A DNA stretch of 64,000 nt, from the NCBI GenBank assembly GCA_017983675.1, contig JAGOAZ010000009.1, forward strand, positions 42,705-106,704, written 5' to 3'. The translations under genes were made by a program, and so were the position numbers. The notes under the pieces are model-generated. The model did not search any database. It saw only the letters and a program-made list of their open reading frames with translations, and had not been told where the DNA came from. Origin of the DNA: Fluviicola sp. Its GTDB lineage: Bacteria; Bacteroidota; Bacteroidia; Flavobacteriales_D; Crocinitomicaceae. Shown one piece after another: positions 18,955-27,018 of this stretch; the first letter of the stretch is position 1, and each line of letters opens with the position of its first letter.

Positions 18955-19446
18955 TTAATCTAAAGCGCGACTTAACAAAGAAATCATGGCAAGCATCACA
19001 ATAAATAATTGCGTTGCAGTCTCATCGTCTAACGTAATACCTTCTTCGTCTTCCATGCCAACTTCCATAGCTAAGAATTTCACTAAATCAGGTTGGTCAG
19101 AAAACTCTTCGAGCATTGCTTCGTCTTCTTTTTCAAAGTATTCGTCTAATAATTGAAAGTATGGTTCTTCAAATTCGTCAATGCTTTCCTCTGTTACTGT
19201 TTTTGGATGGTAGCCAGCAAGGTTAAATGATTCCAATACAACGGTAAAGTAGTAGATCAATAAGCTCTCTAAATTTTCGTTTTTGTATTCATCAGGAGCG
19301 GACATAACATATCCTAATAAAATAGGTTGTGCTGTCGTTTGAGCTTCAGATAATCTATCTAAAGCAGCTTCATCAAGCCCATCGATTTTTTTGATTGCGG
19401 CCTCAATATGACCGATTGTAACGTTTGACATGTTGTAATTTTTCAT
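18955..19446 (-). CDS. Acidic cytosolic protein, function unknown
   Basis: A predicted 163-residue, strongly acidic protein with no signal peptide and no motif I recognise. It is mostly helical, with an acidic middle (EESIDEFEEPYFQLLDEYFEKEDEA) and a more hydrophobic C-terminal helix (QLFIVMLAMISLLSRAL). The frame extends one codon further to a TTG at 19449, but ATG at 19446 is the natural start; MSNVTIG at 19431 is an alternative. It is followed without a gap by the PaaI-type thioesterase gene. Confidence 0.7.
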   Translation of the reverse strand: MKNYNMSNVTIGHIEAAIKKIDGLDEAALDRLSEAQTTAQPILLGYVMSAPDEYKNENLESLLIYYFTVVLESFNLAGYHPKTVTEESIDEFEEPYFQLLDEYFEKEDEAMLEEFSDQPDLVKFLAMEVGMEDEEGITLDDETATQLFIVMLAMISLLSRALD

Positions 19447-19525
19447 CAAAAATAGGTTTATTCATTCATATATGAAGGAAAGTTCGCGACTAGTGATTAA
19501 ATTCGTGTTTTAAAACACAAACGAA

Positions 19526-20200
19526 ATGGCTTATTTCACAGAAGATTATTTGATTTTTTTCAAAGAATTAGCAGCAAATAATCACAAAGATTGGTTCGAT
19601 ATTCATCGCAAACGCTATGAAAATTCTGTAAAAAAGCCGTTTTCAAATTTTGTTTCGCAATTGATAGCTGAATTTGCAAAACACGATAAAGCGTTTTTGG
19701 AATTATCTGCATCCGAATGTATTTTCAGAATCAACAGAGATGTCCGTTTTTCAAAAGATAAAACACCTTATAAGTTGACGTGCTCTGCAGTTGTAACTCC
19801 AGGCGGTAAAAAATCACGCAATATTCAAGGAGTTTATTTCGAGTTTGGACCTGAGCACATTCATGTTTATGGAGGAGTTTACGAAGTGGAAAAAGACGAT
19901 ATCTATCTTATTCGCGAAGGAATTTCAACTAATTTGGCTGCATTTAATCAGTTAATACTAAACAAGGAATTTGTGGAATTATTTGGAGAAATAAAAGGAG
20001 AAAAAAATAAATTGATACCGAAAGAATTCAAAGATGCCGCTGAAGCTCAGTCGTTGATTTTGAATAAGCAATGGTATTTTATGACAAGCTTTCCTGCAGA
20101 ACAACTGTTAGATACTTCCATCTTACAACAAATCGTCAACTGTTATCTCGTTGCACGCCCAATAGAACAATTTTTTAATCAATGTATTCAACTAAACTAA
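19526..20200 (+). CDS. DUF2461 family protein
   Basis: The 224-residue protein matches DUF2461 (TIGR02453). The N-terminus contains FFKELAANNHKDWFDIHRKRYE, followed by FRINRDVRFSKDKTPYKLT, GVYFEFGPEHIHVYGGVY and the C-terminal WYFMTSFPAEQLLD. The family is widespread in Bacteroidota and some fungi. It has no established function, though the conserved Arg/Asp/Lys cluster suggests an enzyme or nucleotide-binding role. It ends 2 nt before the DPP IV-like peptidase gene. Confidence 0.88.
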   Translation: MAYFTEDYLIFFKELAANNHKDWFDIHRKRYENSVKKPFSNFVSQLIAEFAKHDKAFLELSASECIFRINRDVRFSKDKTPYKLTCSAVVTPGGKKSRNIQGVYFEFGPEHIHVYGGVYEVEKDDIYLIREGISTNLAAFNQLILNKEFVELFGEIKGEKNKLIPKEFKDAAEAQSLILNKQWYFMTSFPAEQLLDTSILQQIVNCYLVARPIEQFFNQCIQLN

Positions 20201-20202
20201 TT

Positions 20203-22332
20203 ATGAAAAAAATCATTTTTTTAGTAGCAATTTTTCAATTATCATTGGCTACACATGCACAAAAGCGTGAATTGACTTTGTCAGATGCTGTTATGCAGCA
20301 AAACAGAGCATTTAGACCAGAGTCGTTGAATGCCTTTTCATGGATACCTTCGACAGATTTTTATACTTACGCGAGTGCAAATTATCAAGCTTTATTCAAG
20401 GCAAGTGTTGGGAATTCTAAAGCAGAAGAATGGTTGAAAATTTCTGATGTGAATGCTGTTTTAGGAAGCTCGTTACCTAATTTCTTCGGTTATTCTTGGA
20501 AAGATGCAACTTCTATGTATTTATCAAATGGACAAGAATACTACATTTATAATACTCAAACAAAATCGGGCAAAAAATTAGTAAGCATTCCAAAAGATGC
20601 TCAAAACGGTTCTTTTGAAGCTAATTCATCACAAGTTGCTTATACCATTGAGAATAACTTGTTTGTTGCAAAATCAGATGGCTCAACTATTCAAGTTACA
20701 AATAATAGTGACAAAAACATTGTATCTGGGCAATCAATTGCACGGAATGAATTTGGAATTAGTGGCGGTATATTTTGGTCGCCTACCGGAAATTCGCTTG
20801 CTTTTTACCAGAAAGATGAAACGAATGTGACAAATTATCCATTAGTTGACATTACTGAAACACCTGCAACATTAATGAACATTAAATACCCAATGGCTGG
20901 TCAAGGTTCAGAAAAACCAAGTGTTGGGATCTATGCTATCGCATCTGGAAAATCGGTGATGATTCAACCACTTCATGGAGTTGATAATTATCTAACGAAT
21001 TTATCGTGGACACCTGATGAGAAAATGATTTTACTTGCTGAAGTAAATCGCGATCAGAACCATTATTGGTTACATTGTTTTGATGCGCAAACTGGAGCAT
21101 TTGTTAGAACAATTTTAGAAGAAACAAATGATAAATGGGTTGAGCCTGAGCATCCTGCATTTTTCCCAAGTAATTCCAGCTCGAATTTTGTATGGATTTC
21201 TGAAAAAGATGGATTTAATAATTTGTACTATTATACGCTTGAAGGAAAATTAATCAAACAATTGACGACCAATAAATTTGTTGCTAAAAGCATTTTAACA
21301 GCTATTAATAATGGAAAAGAAATTGTTTATGCTTCAACGGGGATAAGCCCACTAAATACGTTATATTATGCTGTTGATTTAAATGGAAAACAACGTTGTT
21401 TGACGCTAGAAGAAGGAACACATACTATTTCGTTTAATTCAACGGGTACTTACTTCTTTGATCAATTTTCGTCACATACCGTACCAAGTAAATCTGAGTT
21501 GAAGTCGAAAAATGGTTCAACAGTAAGCACATTATTAGTTGCAAAAAACAAATTAGCAGACGTTCAAATTGGCACTGCAGATATCGGACAAATTAAAGGA
21601 AAAGACGGTTCTACTTTGTATACACGAATGATTAAGCCGAGTAATTTCGATCCAACAAAAAAATACCCAGTATTAATTTATGTGTATGGAGGACCTCATG
21701 CACAAATGATAACAAATTCGTGGTTAGATGGCGCGAATTTATGGATGTATTGGATGGCAGAGCAGGGGTACATCGTTTTCACGTTGGATAATAGAGGTTC
21801 TGGTGAACGTGGATTTGCTTTTGAAAGTCAAATTCACCGTCAACTAGGAACCGTGGAAATGGAAGACCAACTTAGTGGCGTTTCCTATTTAAAATCATTG
21901 CCTTTTATAGATAGCTCAAGATTGGCTGTTCATGGTTGGTCGTTTGGAGGATTTATGACAACTTCATTATTGTTGCGCAATCCGGGAGTCTTTAATGTAG
22001 GTGTTGCTGGTGGTCCAGTGACGGATTGGAAATATTATGAAATTATGTATGGTGAGCGTTATATGGATCGTCCAGAACAAAATAAAGAAGGATATGAACA
22101 AGCATCGTTATTTACACATGCTAAAAATTTAAAAGGTGATTTATTGCTGATACATGGATCAGTTGATGATGTCGTTGTTCCACAACATAACTATGCTTTA
22201 AATAAGAAGTTTGTTGAGCTTGGGATTCAAGTTGATTTTTATACTTATCCGATGCACAAACACAATGTAGTTGGTAAAGACCGTGTTCATCTCATGGAAA
22301 AAGTACTCAGATACGTTATTGAAAATAATTAA
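20203..22332 (+). CDS. Exported S9B dipeptidyl peptidase IV-like serine peptidase
   Basis: A protein of about 709 residues with a signal peptide (MKKIIFLVAIFQLSLATHAQ). An N-terminal eight-bladed propeller (DPPIV_N, about residues 90-440; e.g. GISGGIFWSPTGNSLAFYQKDE) precedes an alpha/beta-hydrolase domain. The catalytic Ser is about residue 580 in HGWSFGGFMT, the acid is Asp655 or Asp656 in HGSVDDVVVP, and the His is 685 or 687 in YPMHKHNVVG. It should release X-Pro or X-Ala dipeptides from peptides in the periplasm. An in-frame ATG exists at 20182 inside the upstream gene, but the signal peptide fixes the start at 20203. A terminator follows immediately. Confidence 0.93.
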   Translation: MKKIIFLVAIFQLSLATHAQKRELTLSDAVMQQNRAFRPESLNAFSWIPSTDFYTYASANYQALFKASVGNSKAEEWLKISDVNAVLGSSLPNFFGYSWKDATSMYLSNGQEYYIYNTQTKSGKKLVSIPKDAQNGSFEANSSQVAYTIENNLFVAKSDGSTIQVTNNSDKNIVSGQSIARNEFGISGGIFWSPTGNSLAFYQKDETNVTNYPLVDITETPATLMNIKYPMAGQGSEKPSVGIYAIASGKSVMIQPLHGVDNYLTNLSWTPDEKMILLAEVNRDQNHYWLHCFDAQTGAFVRTILEETNDKWVEPEHPAFFPSNSSSNFVWISEKDGFNNLYYYTLEGKLIKQLTTNKFVAKSILTAINNGKEIVYASTGISPLNTLYYAVDLNGKQRCLTLEEGTHTISFNSTGTYFFDQFSSHTVPSKSELKSKNGSTVSTLLVAKNKLADVQIGTADIGQIKGKDGSTLYTRMIKPSNFDPTKKYPVLIYVYGGPHAQMITNSWLDGANLWMYWMAEQGYIVFTLDNRGSGERGFAFESQIHRQLGTVEMEDQLSGVSYLKSLPFIDSSRLAVHGWSFGGFMTTSLLLRNPGVFNVGVAGGPVTDWKYYEIMYGERYMDRPEQNKEGYEQASLFTHAKNLKGDLLLIHGSVDDVVVPQHNYALNKKFVELGIQVDFYTYPMHKHNVVGKDRVHLMEKVLRYVIENN

Positions 22333-22358
22333 AAAAGGAGGCGAAAGCCTTTTTTTTT
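22331..22358 (+). terminator. Intrinsic terminator of the S9 peptidase gene
   Basis: The AGGC-GAAA-GCCT core is extended by two G-U pairs and a run of A-U pairs (22331-22358), starting one base before the end of the TAA codon and ending in eight T. The T-run merges with the -33 TTG of the next promoter. Confidence 0.85.
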
Positions 22359-22391
22359 GGAAAACATAAAAAATATGACTAAATTTGTCAT
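22357..22391 (+). promoter_or_regulatory. Fic gene promoter with overlapping operator-like inverted repeat
   Basis: TTG at 22357-22359 and TAAATTTG at 22380-22387 are separated by 20 nt. The inverted repeat ATGAC-N7-GTCAT at 22375-22391 encloses the -7 box. Because the downstream protein carries an N-terminal XRE-type HTH, autorepression is a natural reading. Confidence 0.65.
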
Positions 22392-22399
22392 GAAAATAA

Positions 22400-23452
22400 A
22401 TGTCAATAATGAAAGAGTTACTCCAACAAGCCAGAAAAGCAAAGAAAATGCGTTCGCGAGAATTAGCACAACTTGTTGGAATTGACCAATCGCTCATAAG
22501 TAAATTTGAAAACGGAAAACGAACACCTACTGAAGATCAACTCATGAAAATTTCAGTAGCGTTAGAAATTCCTTTTGAATCGATAATGAAAGCGTTTTTA
22601 AAAACAAAAATCGTTGGCGAGCTCTCTAATTATTCTTTTGCGCAAGAGGTACTTTCACTAGTTAGTGATGAATTAGCAAGTTATTATCCTGAGCGTTCGT
22701 TTCAAGATCCGAGTATCGAAAAAACACTCGAAGTGATAGATCAATTAAAAAAGAAATTAGATTTAATTCGTTCATTTGAAAATCACAGAATCACTGATGC
22801 ATTAGCTATTGAGTATACATTTGAAAGCAATAAAATCGAAGGGAATACATTGACTTTACGCGAAACAGAAATGGTTATTAATAAAGGATTGACTGTTTCA
22901 GGGAAATCAATGAGAGAGCATTTAGAAGCGATAAATCACAGTGAAGCAATTGCTTATATTCAGCAACTTGTGGCAGACAAATCGTTTTTCACAGAGCGTG
23001 AATTATTATCGATTCACAACTTAATACTGCGTGGTATTCATCCGGAAGATGCAGGAAAGTATCGATCTGTACAAGTAATGATACAAGGAAGCTTGCATTT
23101 ACCTCCTTCACCATTTGAAATTAAGCGGAACATGGAAGACTATTTTTATTGGTATCAACGAAATCACAAAGTGGTTCATCCGATTGTACTTGCAGCTGAA
23201 ATGCATGAACGTTTGGTGACAATACATCCTTTTATTGATGGGAATGGACGGACAGCCCGTTTAGTGATGAATATGATTTTGTTACAACATGGTTTTGTAA
23301 TTGCCAATATTAAAGGAGATACGTCTTCTAGAATGGCTTATTATGATGCGCTTGAATCAGTTCAAGTTCAACTTTCGAAAGATAATTTTATCAAATTTGT
23401 TGCAGAAGTTGAAAAACAAAATTTGGAACGCTATTTATCTATATTATCATAA
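22400..23452 (+). CDS. Fic-domain protein with N-terminal HTH (putative AMP transferase)
   Basis: The 350-residue protein has an N-terminal XRE-type HTH (about residues 7-66; RSRELAQLVGIDQSLISKFENGKRTP). A helical linker follows, then a Fic domain with the active-site motif HPFIDGNGRTAR at 276-287 (catalytic His276). The inhibitory-helix motif [ST]xxxE[GN] is present N-terminal to the Fic core (Ser143 to Glu147-Gly148 in SNKIEGN), placing it in the class II self-inhibited Fic enzymes. These transfer AMP (or related moieties) to hydroxyl side chains. No antitoxin gene is adjacent, which fits intramolecular inhibition. ATG at 22409 is an alternative start. Its promoter carries an inverted repeat that the HTH may bind. 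Confidence 0.92.
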   Translation: MSIMKELLQQARKAKKMRSRELAQLVGIDQSLISKFENGKRTPTEDQLMKISVALEIPFESIMKAFLKTKIVGELSNYSFAQEVLSLVSDELASYYPERSFQDPSIEKTLEVIDQLKKKLDLIRSFENHRITDALAIEYTFESNKIEGNTLTLRETEMVINKGLTVSGKSMREHLEAINHSEAIAYIQQLVADKSFFTERELLSIHNLILRGIHPEDAGKYRSVQVMIQGSLHLPPSPFEIKRNMEDYFYWYQRNHKVVHPIVLAAEMHERLVTIHPFIDGNGRTARLVMNMILLQHGFVIANIKGDTSSRMAYYDALESVQVQLSKDNFIKFVAEVEKQNLERYLSILS

Positions 23453-23479
23453 ATGCTCACTCCTTGATTTAAAATACGG

Positions 23480-23531
23480 AGGTAATTTATAGGTAATCTT
23501 TAAAAATATCTGATCACGCTATAAATTACCT
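23480..23531 (+). terminator. 13-bp inverted repeat after the Fic gene, probable terminator
   Basis: AGGTAATTTATAG (23480-23492) and CTATAAATTACCT (23519-23531) are exact reverse complements with a 26-nt spacer. They are followed by TCTTTTTG. The T-rich tail suggests termination for the Fic gene; the long loop leaves open an operator or leader element for the dehydrogenase gene at 23593. Confidence 0.5.
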
Positions 23532-23592
23532 TCTTTTTGTGTATTATCTTTACCGCGATGATTTTTTCTGAAAACATCAATAAATAGAGAAA

Positions 23593-25647
23593 ATGAGCAT
23601 AGATAAAAACACCCTACTTCGCGCATTTGAGTTGATGGCAACAGCCAAGACAATGTCCGAAAAATATGAGGCTAACAAAGAAGTGACTGCAAAATACGTT
23701 CACGCAACATCTCGTGGGCACGAAGCAATTCAACTTGCAGTTGGACTTCAATTACAACCACAAGATTGGGTTTCTCCTTATTATAGAGATGACAGTATTT
23801 TACTTGGAATTGGTTTAACTCCAAGTGAATTAATGTTACAAGTTTTCGCTAAAAAAAACGACCCGTTTTCAGGTGGTCGAACATATTATTGTCATCCTTC
23901 TTTGAATCGTGATGACATGCCAAAAATTCCGCATCAATCATCTGCAACCGGAATGCAAGCTATTCCCACAACAGGGATTGCGATGGGGATTCAATACAAA
24001 GAAAATCAAGGTTTAGCAGCAGATTATAATGGGGCAAATCCAGTTGTTGTTTGTTCACTTGGCGACGCTTCTTGTACAGAAGGTGAGGTTTCTGAAGCAT
24101 TACAAATGGCAGCTTTGAAACAATTTCCTATCGTTTATTTGGTTCAAGATAATGGTTGGGACATTTCTGCAAATGCAGCTGAGACACGTGCTCAAGACAT
24201 GAGTTTTTATGCGCAAGGATTCAAAGGAATTGAAGTTCGAACAATAGATGGAAGTGATTTTGTTTCGTCTTTTGAAACTGTCAACGAAGTTTTTGACCTT
24301 GTTCGGAAAGAAAGACGACCATTTATCATTCATGCGAAAGTTCCATTATTAGGACATCATACTTCAGGTGTTCGAAAAGAATGGTACCGCGATGATTTGG
24401 AAGAGGCAGCGAAAAACGATCCTTATCCAAAGTTGAAAAACATTATCCGTGAAAACTTTGGTGAAGCTGATGTTATAAATACGGAAGCAGCTGTCAAAAA
24501 ATATGTTGATGAACAATACGAACTTGCACTAAATTCAGAAGATCCATCACCAGAGAGTGTAACTGATCATATTTTCGCGCCAACTCCAGTTACAGAAGAA
24601 CTTGGCGAACGAGCTCCAGCAGGTAAAAAGAAAACGGTAATGGTTGACAGTGCTTTGTTTGCTGTTCGTGAGTTGATGGAAAAACATCCTGAGGCGCTGT
24701 TATACGGTCAAGATGTTGGTGGACGTTTGGGAGGTGTTTTCCGAGAGGCAGCAACATTAGCGCAGACATTTGGAGATAACCGTGTTTTTAACACACCAAT
24801 TCAAGAAGCCTTTATAATTGGCTCCACTGTTGGAATGTCAGCTGTTGGATTAAAACCATTTGTTGAAGTTCAGTTTGCAGACTACATTTGGCCAGGATTG
24901 AATCAATTATTTACAGAAGTAAGTCGCTCGAATTATTTATCAAACGGAAAATGGCCGGTAAGTTGTGTGATTCGCGTTCCTATTGGTGCTTACGGTTCAG
25001 GAGGACCTTACCATAGTTCAAGTGTGGAGTCTGTTTTGACAAATATCAGAGGAATTAAAGTTGTTTATCCATCAACAGGTGCTGATTTAAAAGGCTTGAT
25101 TAAAGCAGCATATTATGATCCAAACCCAGTAGTTATCTTAGAACACAAAGGATTATATTGGTCAAAAATACCTGGTACAGAAGGAGCAATGTCAATTGAG
25201 CCTGATGAAGATTACATCATTCCAATCGGAAAAGCACGCGTTGTTCAGGAAGCAAATGATCTTGCAGTTTCTAAAGGAGAAACGTGTGTCGTCATAACGT
25301 ATGGAAGGGGTGTTTATTGGACATTAGAAGCAGCGAAAGACGTTCAAGACCGTGTTGAAATCATCGATTTACGATCGTTGAATCCATTAGATATTTCTGC
25401 GATAAATGAAGCTGTTGTTAAACATGGGAAAGTTATGTTGGTAACAGAAGAATCGATAGAATCGACCTTTACATTAGGTCTTGCCGGAAGAATACAACGG
25501 GATAATTTCCAGTCGTTAGATGCTCCTATTTCTATTGTAGGTTCAGTTGATACGCCAGCAATTCCATTGAATTCGATATTAGAAGCAGAATTATTACCAA
25601 ATGCTGAAAAAGTCCGCATTGAATTAGAAAAGTTATTGGAATATTAA
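23593..25647 (+). CDS. 2-oxoacid dehydrogenase E1, fused alpha and beta subunits (branched-chain type)
   Basis: The 684-residue protein joins an E1-alpha half (about 1-330) to an E1-beta half (about 345-684). The alpha half has SRGHEAIQLAVGLQL, YYRDDSILLGIG and a thiamine-diphosphate/Mg motif GDASCTEGEVSEAL ending in QDNGW. It also has the HHTSGVRKEWYRDD segment. The beta half contains ALLYGQDVGGRLGGVF, RVFNTPIQEAFIIG, PFVEVQFADYIWPGLNQ and RVPIGAYGSGGPYHSSS. Fused E1 of this kind is common in Bacteroidota, usually annotated as 2-oxoisovalerate (branched-chain) dehydrogenase E1, feeding an E2/E3 complex encoded elsewhere. Substrate preference cannot be proved here. Confidence 0.93.
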   Translation: MSIDKNTLLRAFELMATAKTMSEKYEANKEVTAKYVHATSRGHEAIQLAVGLQLQPQDWVSPYYRDDSILLGIGLTPSELMLQVFAKKNDPFSGGRTYYCHPSLNRDDMPKIPHQSSATGMQAIPTTGIAMGIQYKENQGLAADYNGANPVVVCSLGDASCTEGEVSEALQMAALKQFPIVYLVQDNGWDISANAAETRAQDMSFYAQGFKGIEVRTIDGSDFVSSFETVNEVFDLVRKERRPFIIHAKVPLLGHHTSGVRKEWYRDDLEEAAKNDPYPKLKNIIRENFGEADVINTEAAVKKYVDEQYELALNSEDPSPESVTDHIFAPTPVTEELGERAPAGKKKTVMVDSALFAVRELMEKHPEALLYGQDVGGRLGGVFREAATLAQTFGDNRVFNTPIQEAFIIGSTVGMSAVGLKPFVEVQFADYIWPGLNQLFTEVSRSNYLSNGKWPVSCVIRVPIGAYGSGGPYHSSSVESVLTNIRGIKVVYPSTGADLKGLIKAAYYDPNPVVILEHKGLYWSKIPGTEGAMSIEPDEDYIIPIGKARVVQEANDLAVSKGETCVVITYGRGVYWTLEAAKDVQDRVEIIDLRSLNPLDISAINEAVVKHGKVMLVTEESIESTFTLGLAGRIQRDNFQSLDAPISIVGSVDTPAIPLNSILEAELLPNAEKVRIELEKLLEY

Positions 25648-25770
25648 CCAATTAACAATTTAGCTGTAATAAGTTCTTTTCCTCCTTTTATTTAGTGTGT
25701 TAAATGAATGTATTTTTACATTGAACTAATGTGATTCGTCACGAAAATCAATTTAAAAATCTGTTTCTCA

Positions 25771-27018
25771 ATGATCAAAGAACGCGCAATAAGTCAATTA
25801 GAATCTCGTTTAGAAATGAACGAATTCCGCTTGCAGTCGCTTTTGGAGATTACCCGTGCAATTACCACCAACCAATCTGTTGAGCAATTAACACGTTTGT
25901 TTGAATTCATCATGCGCGAACAATTGGGGTTCGATCGTTTTGTGCTTTTTAACAAAGAAAAAGAGTGGAGCTGCTTGTTGAAAGTAGGCGTGAAAAGCAG
26001 GATAAAGGAAATTCATGTTGAAACTGATTTGATTCGGTTCAAAGAAATTACCGTTATAGAATCAAGTCAATCGTCTGTTATTGATGAATTTGACGTTGTG
26101 ATTCCTATTTTCCACAAAGAAAAACCACTGGCTTATTTGCTGATTGCAGGGTTGGAAAATCAACGCATGAAATTAACGGAAACTTTGAATAATATGAGTT
26201 TCATTCAAACGTTGACGAATATCGTTTCAATGGCAGTTGAAAACAAGCGGATGGCTCGTGAGCAATTGAAGCAAGAACGTCTCAAAAAAGAACTTGAGGT
26301 AGCTTCTGAAATGCAAAAATTATTGTTTCCTGCTGATTTACCAACAAACAAACGGATGGATATTTCAGCGAAATACATTCCACGTCATGAAGTAGGAGGT
26401 GATTACTATGATTTTATTCCAATTGGTGATGATGAATATATCATTTGTATAGCAGATGTGAGTGGGAAAGGGATTTCTGCAGCGATGTTAATGGCTAATT
26501 TTCAAGCAACGCTTCGAACATACATAACAAGTGTTTATCCGATTCAACAATTTGAGTTATCATATCTTGTAGAAGAATTGAACAAAAAAGTAATGGTCGC
26601 TGCAAAAGGGGAAAAGTTCATCACGTTTTTCATTGCAAAATACAATGCTTCTTCAAGAGTGCTCGAATATGTTAACTCAGGACACAATCAACCGTTTTTA
26701 ACGGATGGAAAAAGTATCAAATTATTAGAAACGGGTTCCGTTGGATTAGGAATGTTTGAGCAGTTGCCTTTTATTCAAGTTGGTAAAGAAATACTAGGCG
26801 CCAATACAACTTTGGTGTTATATACTGATGGTGTGGTCGAGTTAGAAAACGAAAGAAAAGAATACTTTGAGTTAGAACAATTGGTTAAAATTGTTCACAG
26901 TTTTTACCGTTTGAGTATGGAAGACATGAATAATATCATCTTTTCAAAATTGGATGAATGGCGGGGCAATTTGAAACTAGTAGATGATACGGCTGTTTTT
27001 TCTTGTCGCTTTTTCTAA
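25771..27018 (+). CDS. GAF-SpoIIE (PP2C-type) serine phosphatase
   Basis: The 415-residue protein has a GAF-like sensor domain at about residues 10-165 (SLLEITRAITTNQSVEQL, FVLFNKEKEWSCLL). A signalling helix (REQLKQERLKKELEVASEMQKLLFP) leads into a SpoIIE/RsbU-type PP2C phosphatase domain. The phosphatase metal-binding motifs are present: HEVGGDYYDF, IADVSGKGISAAM and VLYTDGVVE. Members dephosphorylate STAS anti-anti-sigma proteins in partner-switching pathways; a single-domain STAS gene lies at 14.1 kb. There is no membrane segment, so it acts in the cytosol. Its leader (25648-25770) has a small GTGA-TTCG-TCAC hairpin at 25731-25742. It abuts the convergent porU2 gene. Confidence 0.9.
   Translation: MIKERAISQLESRLEMNEFRLQSLLEITRAITTNQSVEQLTRLFEFIMREQLGFDRFVLFNKEKEWSCLLKVGVKSRIKEIHVETDLIRFKEITVIESSQSSVIDEFDVVIPIFHKEKPLAYLLIAGLENQRMKLTETLNNMSFIQTLTNIVSMAVENKRMAREQLKQERLKKELEVASEMQKLLFPADLPTNKRMDISAKYIPRHEVGGDYYDFIPIGDDEYIICIADVSGKGISAAMLMANFQATLRTYITSVYPIQQFELSYLVEELNKKVMVAAKGEKFITFFIAKYNASSRVLEYVNSGHNQPFLTDGKSIKLLETGSVGLGMFEQLPFIQVGKEILGANTTLVLYTDGVVELENERKEYFELEQLVKIVHSFYRLSMEDMNNIIFSKLDEWRGNLKLVDDTAVFSCRFF

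Noticed and set aside
22400..23452. Fic gene as half of a two-gene toxin-antitoxin locus
   Set aside because: No small antitoxin gene flanks it, and the inhibitory motif is within the protein itself.
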